From positions 62,001 to 126,000 of the forward strand of contig NZ_JACOEA010000003.1 in assembly GCF_014281125.1 (NCBI RefSeq): a DNA stretch of 64,000 nucleotides. Direction: 5' to 3'. Below, one piece after another: positions 35,080 through 43,757 of the stretch (the first letter of the stretch is position 1; each line of letters opens with the position of its first letter). The notes below the pieces were generated by a model. That model was not told the origin of the DNA. It searched no databases and saw only the letters and a program-made list of their open reading frames with translations. Made by a program: the position numbers and the translations under genes. The stretch is from Lawsonibacter celer. GTDB lineage: Bacteria > Bacillota > Clostridia > Oscillospirales > Oscillospiraceae.

Positions 35080-36123
35080 TCAGATCCCCAGCACCTCACA
35101 GGCCGCCAGCGCAGCAGCCGCCTCAATCACCGGAACAGCCCGGTGGACGATGCAGGGGTCGTGGCGGCCCTTGATCTCGATCTCCACTTCCTCCCCGGTG
35201 CGCAGATCCACGCTCTCCTGGGGCAGGGCGATGGAGGGCGTTGGCCGCATGATGACCTCAAAGAGCACGGGCATCCCGTTGGTAATGCCGCCGTTGACCC
35301 CTCCGGAGCAGTTGGTCCTGGTGACCACCCTTCCGTCCCGGACGGCAAAGGGGTCGTTGGCCTCGCTCCCCCGCATGAGGGAGAAAGCACTCCCCGCGCC
35401 GAACTCCACCCCCTTGACGGCGGGCACGGCAAAGAGGTGCTGGGCAAAAATCCCCTCCACATTGCATCCGAAGTCCGGCGCCCCCAGCCCGGCGGGCAGG
35501 CCCACCACCGCACACTCGATGGCGCCGCCCACGGAGTCCTGCGCCTGCCTGGCCTCCAGGATGGCGGCCTTCATCGCCGCGCCGCGCCCATCGTCCAGAA
35601 CGGGAAATTCCTTCTCCGCCACGGGCCGCAGCGCCTCCACATCCTCCAGCGCCGCGTCGGTGATCCCGTAGATAGAGCTGATGTGGGCCCCTGCCCATAT
35701 CCCTCTCCCGGCCAGGATCTGCTTGGCCACCGCACCGGCGGCCACCAGAGGGGCGGTCAGCCGCCCGGAGAAATGCCCGCCGCCCCGGTAGTCCAAGCAC
35801 CCCTTGCTGGCCACAAATCCGGCATAGTCCCCATGGCCGGGCCGCGGGGTGTAGCGGATGGCCTCATAGTCGGAGGAGTGCTGGTCGGCGTTGGCGATGA
35901 CCATGGCCAGCGGGGCGCCGGTGGTCTTTCCCTCAAAAAGCCCGGAGAGCACCTCCACCCGGTCCGCCTCCTTCCGGGCGGTGGACAGGGCGCTTTTCCC
36001 CCCGGCCCGGCGGGCCAGCTGCTTCTGCACCTGCTCCAGGTCCAGTGCCAGCCCGGCGGGCACCCCCTCCAGCACCACGCCGATGGCCGGTCCGTGGGAC
36101 TCTCCAAAAATCATGTGCCGCAT
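35080..36123 (-). CDS. aroC: chorismate synthase
   Basis: AroC makes chorismate from EPSP and needs reduced FMN. The 347 residues contain GESHGPAIGVVLEGVPAGL, RPGHGDYAG, GGHFSGRLTAPLVAAGA and RGSEANDPF, and a catalytic His in the first motif. The N terminus, MRHMIFGESHG, is about eight residues shorter than the usual form, which begins with a conserved Phe-Gly segment. GAGGG two codons before the aroA stop serves as the ribosome site. It is essentially abutting aroA. Confidence 0.96.
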   Translation of the reverse strand: MRHMIFGESHGPAIGVVLEGVPAGLALDLEQVQKQLARRAGGKSALSTARKEADRVEVLSGLFEGKTTGAPLAMVIANADQHSSDYEAIRYTPRPGHGDYAGFVASKGCLDYRGGGHFSGRLTAPLVAAGAVAKQILAGRGIWAGAHISSIYGITDAALEDVEALRPVAEKEFPVLDDGRGAAMKAAILEARQAQDSVGGAIECAVVGLPAGLGAPDFGCNVEGIFAQHLFAVPAVKGVEFGAGSAFSLMRGSEANDPFAVRDGRVVTRTNCSGGVNGGITNGMPVLFEVIMRPTPSIALPQESVDLRTGEEVEIEIKGRHDPCIVHRAVPVIEAAAALAACEVLGI

Positions 36124-36124
36124 G

Positions 36125-37390
36125 TTATCCCTCCCGGCGGATCACACCGCCCAGCGCTTCATAATCCTCCCAGAAATTGGGGTAGGACTTGGCCACGCAC
36201 TCCGCTCCGGTAATCGTCACCGCCTCCTGGCAGCGGGTGGCGGCAATGGCCGCCATCATGGCGATACGGTGGTCGTTGTGGCTGTCCACTGTCACGCCGC
36301 CGGGCAAGCCATTGGGTTTTCCAATGATGACCAGCCGGTCCGGCTCCTCGTGGACTTCCGCCCCCAAGGTGCCCAGCACATCGGCCACGGCAGCCAGCCG
36401 GTCGCTCTCCTTCATCCGCAGCCGGGCGGCATTTTCCAGATAGAGCGCCCCGTTCATCAGCGCTCCCCAGGCCGCCAAGGGTGGCACCAGATCGGGGGCC
36501 TGGGACACGTCCAGGCTGACAGAACAGGCTCTGGAATCTGGCGCGATCGGTGCCGCCTTCTCCCGCGCCGCTTCCTCAGATACTTCCTTCCATACAAGCA
36601 CGGTAATTCCGTCGGTCCACGGCTCGTTATTGATCATCCGCCCCCACTCCAGGATCACCCGGTCCCCCTGGACGGACTTCAGGTTCATGCCAGTCACTTC
36701 CACATCGCTGCCGGTGCCGGCGGCCGCATACCAAAAGGCGGCCTGGGACCAGTCGGCCTCCACCGCCGCATCGCAGGCCCGGTAGCTCTGTCCGCCGGGG
36801 ACATACCAGCCCTCGCCAGTGCGCCTCACATCGACACCGAAGCGCTTCAGCACGTCGATGGTGAGATACACATAGTCCCGGCTCTCCAAAGGCGTGGTCA
36901 GCACAATCTCCGAATCCCCCTCCAGCAACGGCAGGGCATAGAGCAGACCGGTGATGAACTGGGAGGACACATCCCCCCGCAGGGCGTACCTGCCGGGCAT
37001 CAGCCGTCCGGAGACGGTGAGCACGCCGTCCTTCTGCTCATAGAAGATGCCCTTTTCTGCAAAGAGGTCAAAATAAGGCTTCTGGGGCCGCTCCATCAGC
37101 CGCCCCCGTCCGGTAAACCGCCCGCCGCCCCGCAGCGCCAGAGCCACGGGTATGAGAAAGCGCAGGGTGGAGCCGCTTTCCCCGCAGTCCAGCAGGGGCA
37201 GTTCCTCCCCGCTCTCCCGAAGGGCCGCCATGCAGCGCCGCGTGGCCTGGATGTCCTGGGAGTCAGCCAGGTTGGAAATGCTCCCTCCCCCGGCCAGCTC
37301 GGCGGCGATGATCAGCCGGTGAGACTGGGATTTGGAGGGGGGCGGCGTGATGGCGCCCTTCAGCAGGGTGGGTGTAATGGTCACATTCAT
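36125..37390 (-). CDS. aroA: 3-phosphoshikimate 1-carboxyvinyltransferase (EPSP synthase)
   Basis: AroA joins PEP to shikimate-3-phosphate. I placed the start at ATG 37390, giving MNVTITPTLLKGAITPPPSKSQSHR with the catalytic Lys and Arg. The family motif LDCGESGSTLRFLIPVALAL follows at about residue 64. RMKESDRLAAVADVLGTLG and NDHRIAMM are near the C terminus. At 421 residues it is normal. The glycine of the glyphosate-contact loop cannot be judged class I or II without alignment. Confidence 0.96.
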   Translation of the reverse strand: MNVTITPTLLKGAITPPPSKSQSHRLIIAAELAGGGSISNLADSQDIQATRRCMAALRESGEELPLLDCGESGSTLRFLIPVALALRGGGRFTGRGRLMERPQKPYFDLFAEKGIFYEQKDGVLTVSGRLMPGRYALRGDVSSQFITGLLYALPLLEGDSEIVLTTPLESRDYVYLTIDVLKRFGVDVRRTGEGWYVPGGQSYRACDAAVEADWSQAAFWYAAAGTGSDVEVTGMNLKSVQGDRVILEWGRMINNEPWTDGITVLVWKEVSEEAAREKAAPIAPDSRACSVSLDVSQAPDLVPPLAAWGALMNGALYLENAARLRMKESDRLAAVADVLGTLGAEVHEEPDRLVIIGKPNGLPGGVTVDSHNDHRIAMMAAIAATRCQEAVTITGAECVAKSYPNFWEDYEALGGVIRREG

Positions 37391-37407
37391 ACTCTGGTCA
37401 CATTCCT

Positions 37408-38469
37408 TTACAACAGGGCCATCAAGGCGTTCTTCCCCATGGGGTGGGGGACGGCACGGCCCAGACGCTCCAAGAGAATCAGCGAAATGCAATCCCCCGC
37501 CCCCTTCTTGTCCAACCCCACGGCGGCCGCATAGTCCCTGTGGGCGCAGGGGATGGACAGGGGCAGGCCGAAGCATCCCAGAAGCGCGCCGATGCGCTCC
37601 GCCGTCCCTGCGGGGGTGATCCCCAGGGCGGTCCCCAGCTGGGCGGCCTTTACCATGCCGGCGGCCACCGCCTGGCCGTGGGTCCAGGTCTCGTAGCGCC
37701 CCGCCAGCTCATAGGCGTGACCCAGGGTGTGGCCGAAGTTGAGAAGCATCCGCAGCCCGGTGTCCCGCTCGTCCTGTGTCACAACTCCGCGTTTTAAATC
37801 GCAGCAGGTATACAAGACGTGTTCGATATCCGCCATAATCTCTCCCCGGGAGGGGCGCTGCTCCAGAAAGGTGTAGAACTCCGCATCCAAAATACAGCCG
37901 TATTTGATGACCTCCGCCATGCCGTCGGCAAAGGTCCGGTCCCCCAGCGTGCCCAGGACCTGGGGGTCCATCAGCACCAGGCGGGGCTGCCAAAAGGCGC
38001 CCGCCAGGTTTTTGCCGTGCTCCAGATCCACGGCTACCTTGCCCCCCACGGAGGAGTCCACCTGGGCCAGAAGGGTGGTGGGAATCTGGACAAAGTCCAC
38101 CCCCCGCAGGATGGTGGCGGCGGCAAAGCCCGCCAGGTCCCCCACCACGCCGCCGCCCAGGGCGGCCACCGCGTCGGTCCGGGTCAGGCCGAAGTCCATC
38201 ATGCTCTCCCATAGCCGGGCCAGCTCCCCCGGCGATTTGGAGGCCTCCCCGGCCGGGACTGTGTGGAATACCGTCCGGAATCCGGCCTCTGTCAGGCTGT
38301 TCCGGACCCGGTCTTGATACAGCGGCCCCACGGTGGAGTCGGTCACCACAAAAAGGCGGACCGCTTTGGGGCAGGCCGCCTTCACCCGCGCCCCGGCGTC
38401 GTCCAGGATCCCCCGCTGAATCAGGATGTCGTATTCCCGCCCGGGCAGGCGGACTGTAAGCTGTTTCAT
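37408..38469 (-). CDS. aroB: 3-dehydroquinate synthase
   Basis: AroB converts DAHP to 3-dehydroquinate with NAD and a divalent metal. The 353 residues contain the NAD motif ALGGGVVGDLAGFAAATILRG, QIPTTLLAQVDSSVGGK, the metal-binding His residues in LNFGHTLGHAYE and HGQAVAAGM, and a Glu in MAEVIKYG. It follows aroF after 57 bases, a gap that holds a small hairpin. Confidence 0.97.
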   Translation of the reverse strand: MKQLTVRLPGREYDILIQRGILDDAGARVKAACPKAVRLFVVTDSTVGPLYQDRVRNSLTEAGFRTVFHTVPAGEASKSPGELARLWESMMDFGLTRTDAVAALGGGVVGDLAGFAAATILRGVDFVQIPTTLLAQVDSSVGGKVAVDLEHGKNLAGAFWQPRLVLMDPQVLGTLGDRTFADGMAEVIKYGCILDAEFYTFLEQRPSRGEIMADIEHVLYTCCDLKRGVVTQDERDTGLRMLLNFGHTLGHAYELAGRYETWTHGQAVAAGMVKAAQLGTALGITPAGTAERIGALLGCFGLPLSIPCAHRDYAAAVGLDKKGAGDCISLILLERLGRAVPHPMGKNALMALL

Positions 38470-38496
38470 CCCTTGGCCTCCATTCCATCGGCGCTC

Positions 38497-38521
38497 GCCG
38501 CGGCAGGGTCCGCGGCTTTTT
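38497..38521. other. hairpin with T-run in the aroF-aroB gap
   Basis: GCCGCGG pairs with CCGCGGC across a six-base loop. The five T residues follow on the plus strand, so it would terminate antisense transcripts. In the aroFBA mRNA it is only an intercistronic hairpin preceded by an A-run. Confidence 0.5.
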
Positions 38522-38526
38522 GTCTT

Positions 38527-39546
38527 TTATTTTACCAGCTTCTTCCCCATCAGGTCAACCAGAGCGCCCACTTTCCCCATCAGGCGGTCGAAGTTCTCCG
38601 GCGTAAGGGACTGCTGGCCGTCGCATTTGGCGTGGGGCGGGTCGTTGTGCACCTCGATGATCAGTCCGTCCGCGCCGGCGGCAATGGCCGCCATGGCCAG
38701 CGGTTCCACCATCCAGTACATGCCCGCAGAGTGGGAGGGGTCCACAATAATGGGCAGGTGGCTCATGCGCTTGACCGCCGGAATGGCGGACACGTCCAGG
38801 GTGTTTCGGGTATAGGTCTCAAACGTGCGGATGCCCCGCTCGCACAAAATCACGTTTTCATTGCCCCCGGCCATGATGTATTCGGCAGACATAATCCACT
38901 CCTCATAGGTGTTGGACAACCCCCGCTTGAGCAGGACGGGCTTGGACATCTTGCCCACCTCTTTGAGCAGTTCAAAGTTCTGCATATTGCGGGCGCCTAC
39001 CTGCACCACGTCCACCTCCCGCTCAAACAGGTCGGCCAGGCGGGGGTCCATAATCTCGGTCACAATGGGCAGTCCCGTCTTTTCCCGGGCCTCCATTAGC
39101 AGATCCAGGCCCGCGGACCCCATGCCCTGGAAGGAGTAGGGCGAGGTGCGCGGCTTGAAGGCGCCGCCACGGAGCATGGCCGCGCCGGAGCGCTTCACGT
39201 CCTCGGCCACGGCGCAGATCTGCGCCTCGCTCTCCACGGAGCAGGGGCCGGCGATGACGGCAAAATTCCCACCGCCGATGGGAACGCCGCCCACCTCCAC
39301 AACGGTATCCTCCGGGTGGAATTTGCGGTTGGCCTTCTTATAGGGCTCCTGGACCCGCATCACCCGCTCCACATGCGGATTGATGGAAATTTTGTCCATG
39401 TCCACCGCCGTGGTGTCGCCCACCAGGCCCAAGATGGTGCAGCCCACGCCGTTGGTAATGCCCACAGACAGGTCCATCTCCTGGAGCTTTGCCACCAGCT
39501 GGTCGATATCCTTCTGCAGGGTGCCAGGTTTCATCACTACTACCAT
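38527..39546 (-). CDS. aroF: 3-deoxy-7-phosphoheptulonate synthase (type I-beta, DAHP synthase)
   Basis: This is the first committed enzyme of the shikimate pathway, condensing PEP and erythrose-4-phosphate. The 339 residues have an N-terminal ferredoxin-like regulatory domain (about 1-70, with MKPGTLQKDIDQLVAKLQEM), then a KDO8PS-like barrel. The barrel holds AGPCSVES, RGGAFKPRTSPYSFQG, GARNMQNFELL, LLKRGL and DPSHSAG. The N-terminal domain is the usual site of feedback by Phe or Tyr in this subclass. It is the first enzyme gene after a leader-peptide attenuator. Confidence 0.97.
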   Translation of the reverse strand: MVVVMKPGTLQKDIDQLVAKLQEMDLSVGITNGVGCTILGLVGDTTAVDMDKISINPHVERVMRVQEPYKKANRKFHPEDTVVEVGGVPIGGGNFAVIAGPCSVESEAQICAVAEDVKRSGAAMLRGGAFKPRTSPYSFQGMGSAGLDLLMEAREKTGLPIVTEIMDPRLADLFEREVDVVQVGARNMQNFELLKEVGKMSKPVLLKRGLSNTYEEWIMSAEYIMAGGNENVILCERGIRTFETYTRNTLDVSAIPAVKRMSHLPIIVDPSHSAGMYWMVEPLAMAAIAAGADGLIIEVHNDPPHAKCDGQQSLTPENFDRLMGKVGALVDLMGKKLVK

Positions 39547-39569
39547 ATTTTATCTTCCTTTCTGAAAAC

Positions 39570-39605
39570 AAAAAGGGCGCCCATTGATGAAATCAATGAG
39601 CGCCC
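39570..39605 (-). terminator. attenuator terminator before aroF
   Basis: GGGCGCTCATTGAT pairs with ATCAATGGGCGCCC (one G-T wobble) around a TTC loop and is followed by five T residues, 23 bases before the aroF ATG and inside its transcript. It must be read through for aroF to be expressed. Confidence 0.85.
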
Positions 39606-39664
39606 CCCCTAAATACGGATACGCTGGGCCCCCTTCGGCCCGATCATTCATTCCATCCCTCTGT

Positions 39665-39754
39665 TTACCCCAACCCAAAATAGCCGGCGCCCATAAATCG
39701 AGCCCAGCCAAAGGTAAAAAAGAAGGATGCAGTTGTGAGGGAAAAACGTCTCAT
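39665..39754 (-). CDS. aromatic-rich leader peptide of the aroF operon, 29 residues
   Basis: A frame from ATG 39754 to TAA 39665 encodes a peptide starting MRRFSLTTASFFFTFGWARF. It has seven Phe, one Trp and one Tyr in 29 codons, with five Phe-rich codons clustered at positions 11-15. GGGGTG lies four bases before the ATG and a strong promoter about 30 bases upstream. The terminator at 39570 follows after 60 bases. Composition and position match ribosome-mediated attenuation leaders such as E. coli pheL, whose peptide is also Phe-rich. Stalling at the Phe codons when Phe-tRNA is short would favour an antiterminator. No homologue is claimed. Confidence 0.75.
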   Translation of the reverse strand: MRRFSLTTASFFFTFGWARFMGAGYFGLG

Positions 39755-39782
39755 GGTACACCCCACAAATTATATTGGCCTT

Positions 39783-39811
39783 ATTGTACCCTTCTCCTCT
39801 CGAAAATGCAA
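39783..39811 (-). promoter_or_regulatory. promoter of the aromatic operon
   Basis: TTGCAT and TACAAT are 17 bases apart on the minus strand, and transcription would start about 20 bases before the leader peptide ATG. Confidence 0.85.
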
Positions 39812-39915
39812 GCGCAATTTACAGCTCCAGGCGACATTTTTCTGCAAATTTCCCCTTCTTCACCGGCTTATAATGATTCAAACGACAAAATTATAATAAA
39901 GGGAGGGGCTCGCCA

Positions 39916-40452
39916 ATGACGAACTCAAGGAAACGAATCCTGGCGGCTGTGGTCGCGGCAGTCATCCTGGCTGCCGCGGCTGCGCTTTACGCGCTTCGTC
40001 CACCGGCTGTGCAGGCGGCGGATTTCACGCTGCCCGCACTCAGCGGAGAGACCGTCCGCCTCTCCGATTACGAAGGGGAAAGCCCCGTGGTGGTGACCTT
40101 CTGGGCCAGCTGGTGCCCTGATTGCCGGGAGGAGCTGCCCGCCGTGTACCAGGTAGCCTCCGAGTACGATGAAGCCGATGTAACCTTCCTTATGGTGAAC
40201 TCCACCAGTGGAGTAAAGGAGAGCCGGGAGGCCGCGGTCGCATATCTGGACCGTACGGGAATGGATTTTCAGACCGTCCTCTTCGATGAAAAGGGTGAGG
40301 CCGCAGAGGCCTATGGCCTCTTTTTCATCCCCTGTACGCTTTTGATCGACCGGAACGGAACCATCATCAAGCGGTATGACGACATCATCACCGAGGCGGA
40401 ACTGCGCCGCGAAGTGGAATCCCTGCTGCTGCGGGACCGGTATTTTACATAG
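39916..40452 (+). CDS. TlpA-like thioredoxin-family protein, membrane-anchored or secreted
   Basis: The 178 residues start with a basic stretch and one hydrophobic segment (about 8-28) ending AVQAADF, a signal peptide or anchor. A redoxin domain follows, with FWASWCPDC as the active-site CXXC (WCPDC) and EAYGLFFIPCTLLIDRNGTI holding the cis-Pro. The residue after the cis-Pro is Cys, which is unusual. Such proteins reduce or exchange disulfides outside the membrane in cytochrome maturation, spore formation or repair of oxidised proteins. The exact partner is unknown. No good -35 is seen upstream, but TATAAT occurs at about 39868 and 39891. Confidence 0.85.
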   Translation: MTNSRKRILAAVVAAVILAAAAALYALRPPAVQAADFTLPALSGETVRLSDYEGESPVVVTFWASWCPDCREELPAVYQVASEYDEADVTFLMVNSTSGVKESREAAVAYLDRTGMDFQTVLFDEKGEAAEAYGLFFIPCTLLIDRNGTIIKRYDDIITEAELRREVESLLLRDRYFT

Positions 40453-40615
40453 CCGGAGGGCGCATCGGCTTCCTCCAGAAATGGAATGGACGGGGTGGCG
40501 CATCCGCCGTGGGAGACAGGCGCCGCCCGTTACATAATCAGTGAGGAAGGAGGATCGTGTCCCCGCATACGGAAGAAATCAACCGTATGGTCCCATCAGA
40601 AAAGGAGGAACGAAA

Positions 40616-42178
40616 TTGAGCAGAACTCATTTCCGCAGATCCATCACCGCGGCCGCCCTGGCGGTCATCATGGTCTTTGCTTTTGCTGTTTCCGCTCTGG
40701 CACCGAAGGCGGCGGCGGCCGGCACCTTTACACAGCACTCCTCCGGCGGTCTTACTTACAAGCTCTATGTTCCCAGCAGCTATTCCTCCAGCAAGGCGGC
40801 ACCCCTGGTGGTAATGCTCCACGGCTGCACCCAGGACGCGGATCAATTTGCCGCAGGCACGCAGATGAACGCTCTGGCCGAGCAGGAGGGCTTTCTGGTG
40901 CTCTACCCCCAGCAGTCCTCCGCCCGCAATCAAAACAAATGCTGGAACTTCTTTGAGACCTCCAATCAAAGCCGCGGCTCCGGAGAGCCCGCCATCATCG
41001 TGGGCATGGTGGACCAGGTGAAGGGAAGCTACCACATTGATGACGAACAGGTCTTTGTCACCGGTCTCTCCGCAGGCGGCGCTATGACAGCCATTCTGGG
41101 CGCTACCTACCCCGATGTGTTTCAGGCGATCTCCGTAGGCTCCGGCTTGGAGTACAAAGCGGCTACCAGCATGATGGGCGCCTTTACCGCCATGAGCAGC
41201 GGCGGCGCCGATCCGGTAAACTGCGGCCAGGCGGCCTATCAGGCCATGGGGAGCAATGCGCGGGTCGTACCCACCCTGATCTTCCACGGCTCCAGCGACG
41301 CCACCGTGGTGCCTAAAAATGCGGAGCAGCTGGTTACCCAGTGGCTCACCACCAACGACTATGCCGATAACGGTAAAAAGGACGGCTCCATCAGCTCCAG
41401 TCCGGCCTCCACGCAGCAGGGCCAGGTAAGCGGAGGCCGGGCCTATACGGTTACCACCTATCTGGACTCCGAAGGTCAGGTCTGCGTTCAGAAGTATTTG
41501 GTGACCTCCATGGGGCATGCCTGGTCCGGCGGCAGCACGGCGGGCAGCTACACCGATCCCAATGGTCCGAACCAGAGCGCCATTACCTGGGCCTTCTTCC
41601 AGGCCGCCGCCGGCGTAACAGACCCGGATCCTGATCCCGATCCTGATCCCACGCCCACCCCGGACCCCGATCCTGATCCTGATCCGGTTCCGCAGTACCA
41701 AAGCGTAACTGCCACTGCGACCGAACACTATCTGGCCGGACGGCTGGATGCCACAGGCTATAACACGCTTGGCCTCAAGTATGGCTTTACCACTCCATTC
41801 ACCCTTTATCTGGTGGAAGGCTCCTCTGTCTGGACCGACGTGAACCCCGACCCCAATCCAGACCCGGATCCCGACCCAGATCCTGATCCCGACCCAGACC
41901 CGGATCCCGACCCAGATCCTGATCCCGACCCAGACCCGGATCCCGACCCAGATCCTGATCCCGACCCAGACCCGGAGCCTGATCCAACTCCGACCCCCGA
42001 CCCCGATCCAGAGCCCCAATACGAGACCATTACCGCGACCGCCACAGAGCACTATGTGGCAGGTCGGCTCAACGTCACCCAGTATAACGCCATGGGCGTC
42101 AAATACGGCTACAACACCCCATTCCCTCTTTATCGGGTAACAGGCTCCAGCACCTGGACCGATGTAAAGCCGGAATGA
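40616..42178 (+). CDS. secreted PHB-depolymerase-family esterase with Asp-Pro linkers and duplicated C-terminal domain
   Basis: The start is a TTG at 40616 with AGGAGG seven bases upstream; no suitable ATG exists. A signal peptide (about 1-36) ends near PKAAAAG. The esterase domain (about 38-330) has VVMLHGCTQDADQF, the nucleophile in GLSAGGAM, Asp in FHGSSDATV and His in SMGHAWSGG, as in PHB depolymerase and feruloyl esterase relatives (CE1-like). Next come an Asp-Pro linker, a roughly 50-residue domain (TATATEHYLAGRLDATGYN), a second long Asp-Pro linker, and a second copy (TATATEHYVAGRLNVTQYN). The paired domains could bind glycan or cell wall. The natural ester substrate is unknown. The protein has 520 residues. 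Confidence 0.88.
   Translation: MSRTHFRRSITAAALAVIMVFAFAVSALAPKAAAAGTFTQHSSGGLTYKLYVPSSYSSSKAAPLVVMLHGCTQDADQFAAGTQMNALAEQEGFLVLYPQQSSARNQNKCWNFFETSNQSRGSGEPAIIVGMVDQVKGSYHIDDEQVFVTGLSAGGAMTAILGATYPDVFQAISVGSGLEYKAATSMMGAFTAMSSGGADPVNCGQAAYQAMGSNARVVPTLIFHGSSDATVVPKNAEQLVTQWLTTNDYADNGKKDGSISSSPASTQQGQVSGGRAYTVTTYLDSEGQVCVQKYLVTSMGHAWSGGSTAGSYTDPNGPNQSAITWAFFQAAAGVTDPDPDPDPDPTPTPDPDPDPDPVPQYQSVTATATEHYLAGRLDATGYNTLGLKYGFTTPFTLYLVEGSSVWTDVNPDPNPDPDPDPDPDPDPDPDPDPDPDPDPDPDPDPDPDPDPDPEPDPTPTPDPDPEPQYETITATATEHYVAGRLNVTQYNAMGVKYGYNTPFPLYRVTGSSTWTDVKPE
41861..41980 (+). repeat. 36-bp tandem repeat coding for the Asp-Pro linker
   Basis: Six-codon Asp-Pro hexads form a 36-bp unit that recurs at 41891 and 41927, with partial copies at 41861 and 41963. 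The copies are nearly identical at the DNA level, so the tract can expand or contract by slippage in steps of 12 residues. Confidence 0.85.
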
Positions 42179-42228
42179 AAATCAAAAACCGTCCCCCTGC
42201 CAATGCAGGGGGACGGTTTTTGATTTTC
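42177..42228. terminator. bidirectional terminator between esterase and proS
   Basis: A perfect 24-bp inverted repeat (beginning GAAAATCAAAAACCGTCCCC) with a four-base loop lies between the two convergent genes and carries A/T runs on both sides. Confidence 0.9.
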
Positions 42229-42233
42229 ATATA

Positions 42234-43673
42234 TTAATAAGCCACGCCCCAGTAGATCATGTGCCTGGCGGGCTTTCCGCAGATGGGACACACGTCCCCA
42301 AGGTGCTCCTGTGCGAAGGGAATGCATCGGGAGGACATCCCCGCCTCCTCCTTCATCTTCAGCTCACACTCCAGCTCGCCGCACCACATGGTCTTGATAA
42401 AGCCGCCCTTTTCCTGCTGAATGGCCTTGGCCTCCTCCAGAGAGAAGGCGGGATAGGTGTGCTCCTCCAGATTCTTCTTGGCCTTTGCATACAGCCCGTC
42501 ATGAATGGCATCCAGCATGCGGGCCACGGTCTCCTCAATGCCGTCCAGGGAGACAAAGCTCTTCTCCCCGGAGTCCCGGCGTACCAGGACACATTGGTTC
42601 TTCTCCATGTCCTTGGGTCCCAGCTCCAGGCGCAGGGGCACGCCCTTCATCTCATATTCCGCGAACTTCCAGCCCGGGGACTGCTCAGAATCGTCCATCT
42701 TCACCCGGAAGCCGGCGGCGCACAGCCGCTCCAGCACGGCGCGGTTGGCCTCCAGCACGCCCTCCTTGTGCTGGGCCACGGGGATCACAATCACCTGGAT
42801 GGGGGCCACACGGGGGGGCAGCACCAGGCCGTTGTTGTCCCCATGGGTCATGATGATGCCGCCGATCATGCGGGTGGACACGCCCCAGGAGGTCTGGTGG
42901 GGATAGTGAAGCTGGTTGTCCTTCCCGGTAAAGGTGATGTCAAAGGCCCTGGCAAAGCCGTCCCCAAAGTAATGGCTGGTGCCGGCCTGGAGCGCCTTCT
43001 TGTCGTGCATCATGCACTCCACGGTATAGGTCTCCTCCGCGCCGTTGAACTTCTCCTTCTCCGTCTTTTGGCCCTTGACCACAGGCATGGCCAGCACATT
43101 CTCCATAAAATCCGCATAAATGCTGAGCATGCGCTGGGTCTCTTCCCGCGCCTCCTCGGCGGTGGCGTGCATGGTATGGCCCTCCTGCCACAGGAACTCC
43201 CGGTGGCGCAGGAAGGGGCGGGAGGTCTTTTCCCAGCGCAGGACAGAGCACCACTGGTTGTACAGCTTGGGCAGGTCCCGGTGGGAGTGGATCACACTTT
43301 TATAGTGCTCGCAGAACAGGGTCTCAGAGGTGGGACGGATGCAGTAGCGCTCCTCCAGCTTGTCGCTGCCGCCATAGGTCACCCAGGCGCACTCAGGGGC
43401 GAAGCCCTCCACATGGTCCTTCTCCTTCTGGAGCAGGGACTCAGGGATGAGCATGGGCAGATACACGTTCTCATGGCCGGTCTTTTTAAACGCGGCGTCC
43501 ATAATGCGCTGAATGTTCTCCCAAATCGCGTAGCCGTAGGGGCGGTAAATAAACATGCCCTTGATGCTGGAGTAGTCGATCAGCTCCGCCTTTTTGCATA
43601 CGTCGGTGAACCACTGGGCAAAGTCCACTTCCATATCGGTGATCTGCTCCACCTGCTTCTTATCCTGTGCCAT
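42234..43673 (-). CDS. proS: prolyl-tRNA synthetase, type 3 (archaeal/eukaryotic-like)
   Basis: ProS charges tRNA-Pro. The 479-residue form starts at [15 protein letters not shown] and has the class II motifs [23 protein letters not shown] (read in part), [14 protein letters not shown] and [19 protein letters not shown]. There is no inserted editing domain. A C-terminal zinc-binding domain has CGELEC and CPICGKP, followed by the terminal Tyr, as in the archaeal-type enzyme found in some Firmicutes. Promoter at 43729, within a palindrome. AAAGGA lies upstream of the start. Confidence 0.96.
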   Translation of the reverse strand: MAQDKKQVEQITDMEVDFAQWFTDVCKKAELIDYSSIKGMFIYRPYGYAIWENIQRIMDAAFKKTGHENVYLPMLIPESLLQKEKDHVEGFAPECAWVTYGGSDKLEERYCIRPTSETLFCEHYKSVIHSHRDLPKLYNQWCSVLRWEKTSRPFLRHREFLWQEGHTMHATAEEAREETQRMLSIYADFMENVLAMPVVKGQKTEKEKFNGAEETYTVECMMHDKKALQAGTSHYFGDGFARAFDITFTGKDNQLHYPHQTSWGVSTRMIGGIIMTHGDNNGLVLPPRVAPIQVIVIPVAQHKEGVLEANRAVLERLCAAGFRVKMDDSEQSPGWKFAEYEMKGVPLRLELGPKDMEKNQCVLVRRDSGEKSFVSLDGIEETVARMLDAIHDGLYAKAKKNLEEHTYPAFSLEEAKAIQQEKGGFIKTMWCGELECELKMKEEAGMSSRCIPFAQEHLGDVCPICGKPARHMIYWGVAY

Positions 43674-43728
43674 ATGGTATCTCAATCCTTTTCCTCTGGT
43701 TTTGTTTCTTTGACGGTATAACAGAAGT

Positions 43729-43757
43729 ATTTTATGCATTCATGGGGCAAAAGTCAA
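43729..43757 (-). promoter_or_regulatory. promoter of proS
   Basis: TTGACT and TAAAAT are 17 bases apart on the minus strand, giving a leader of about 50 bases. No T-box is present, unlike thrS. Confidence 0.8.

Noticed and set aside
38497..38521. A terminator inside the aromatic operon between aroF and aroB
   Set aside because: The T-run is on the plus strand; in the operon mRNA the hairpin is not followed by U residues, so it would not end the transcript.
41861..41980. 36-bp direct repeats that could suggest a CRISPR array
   Set aside because: The units are contiguous with no spacers, stay in frame with a coding sequence and encode Asp-Pro; no cas genes are near.
40538..42052. 504-codon minus-strand frame with Gly-Ile-Arg-Val repeats
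   Set aside because: The repeats are the reverse complement of the Asp-Pro codons of the esterase.
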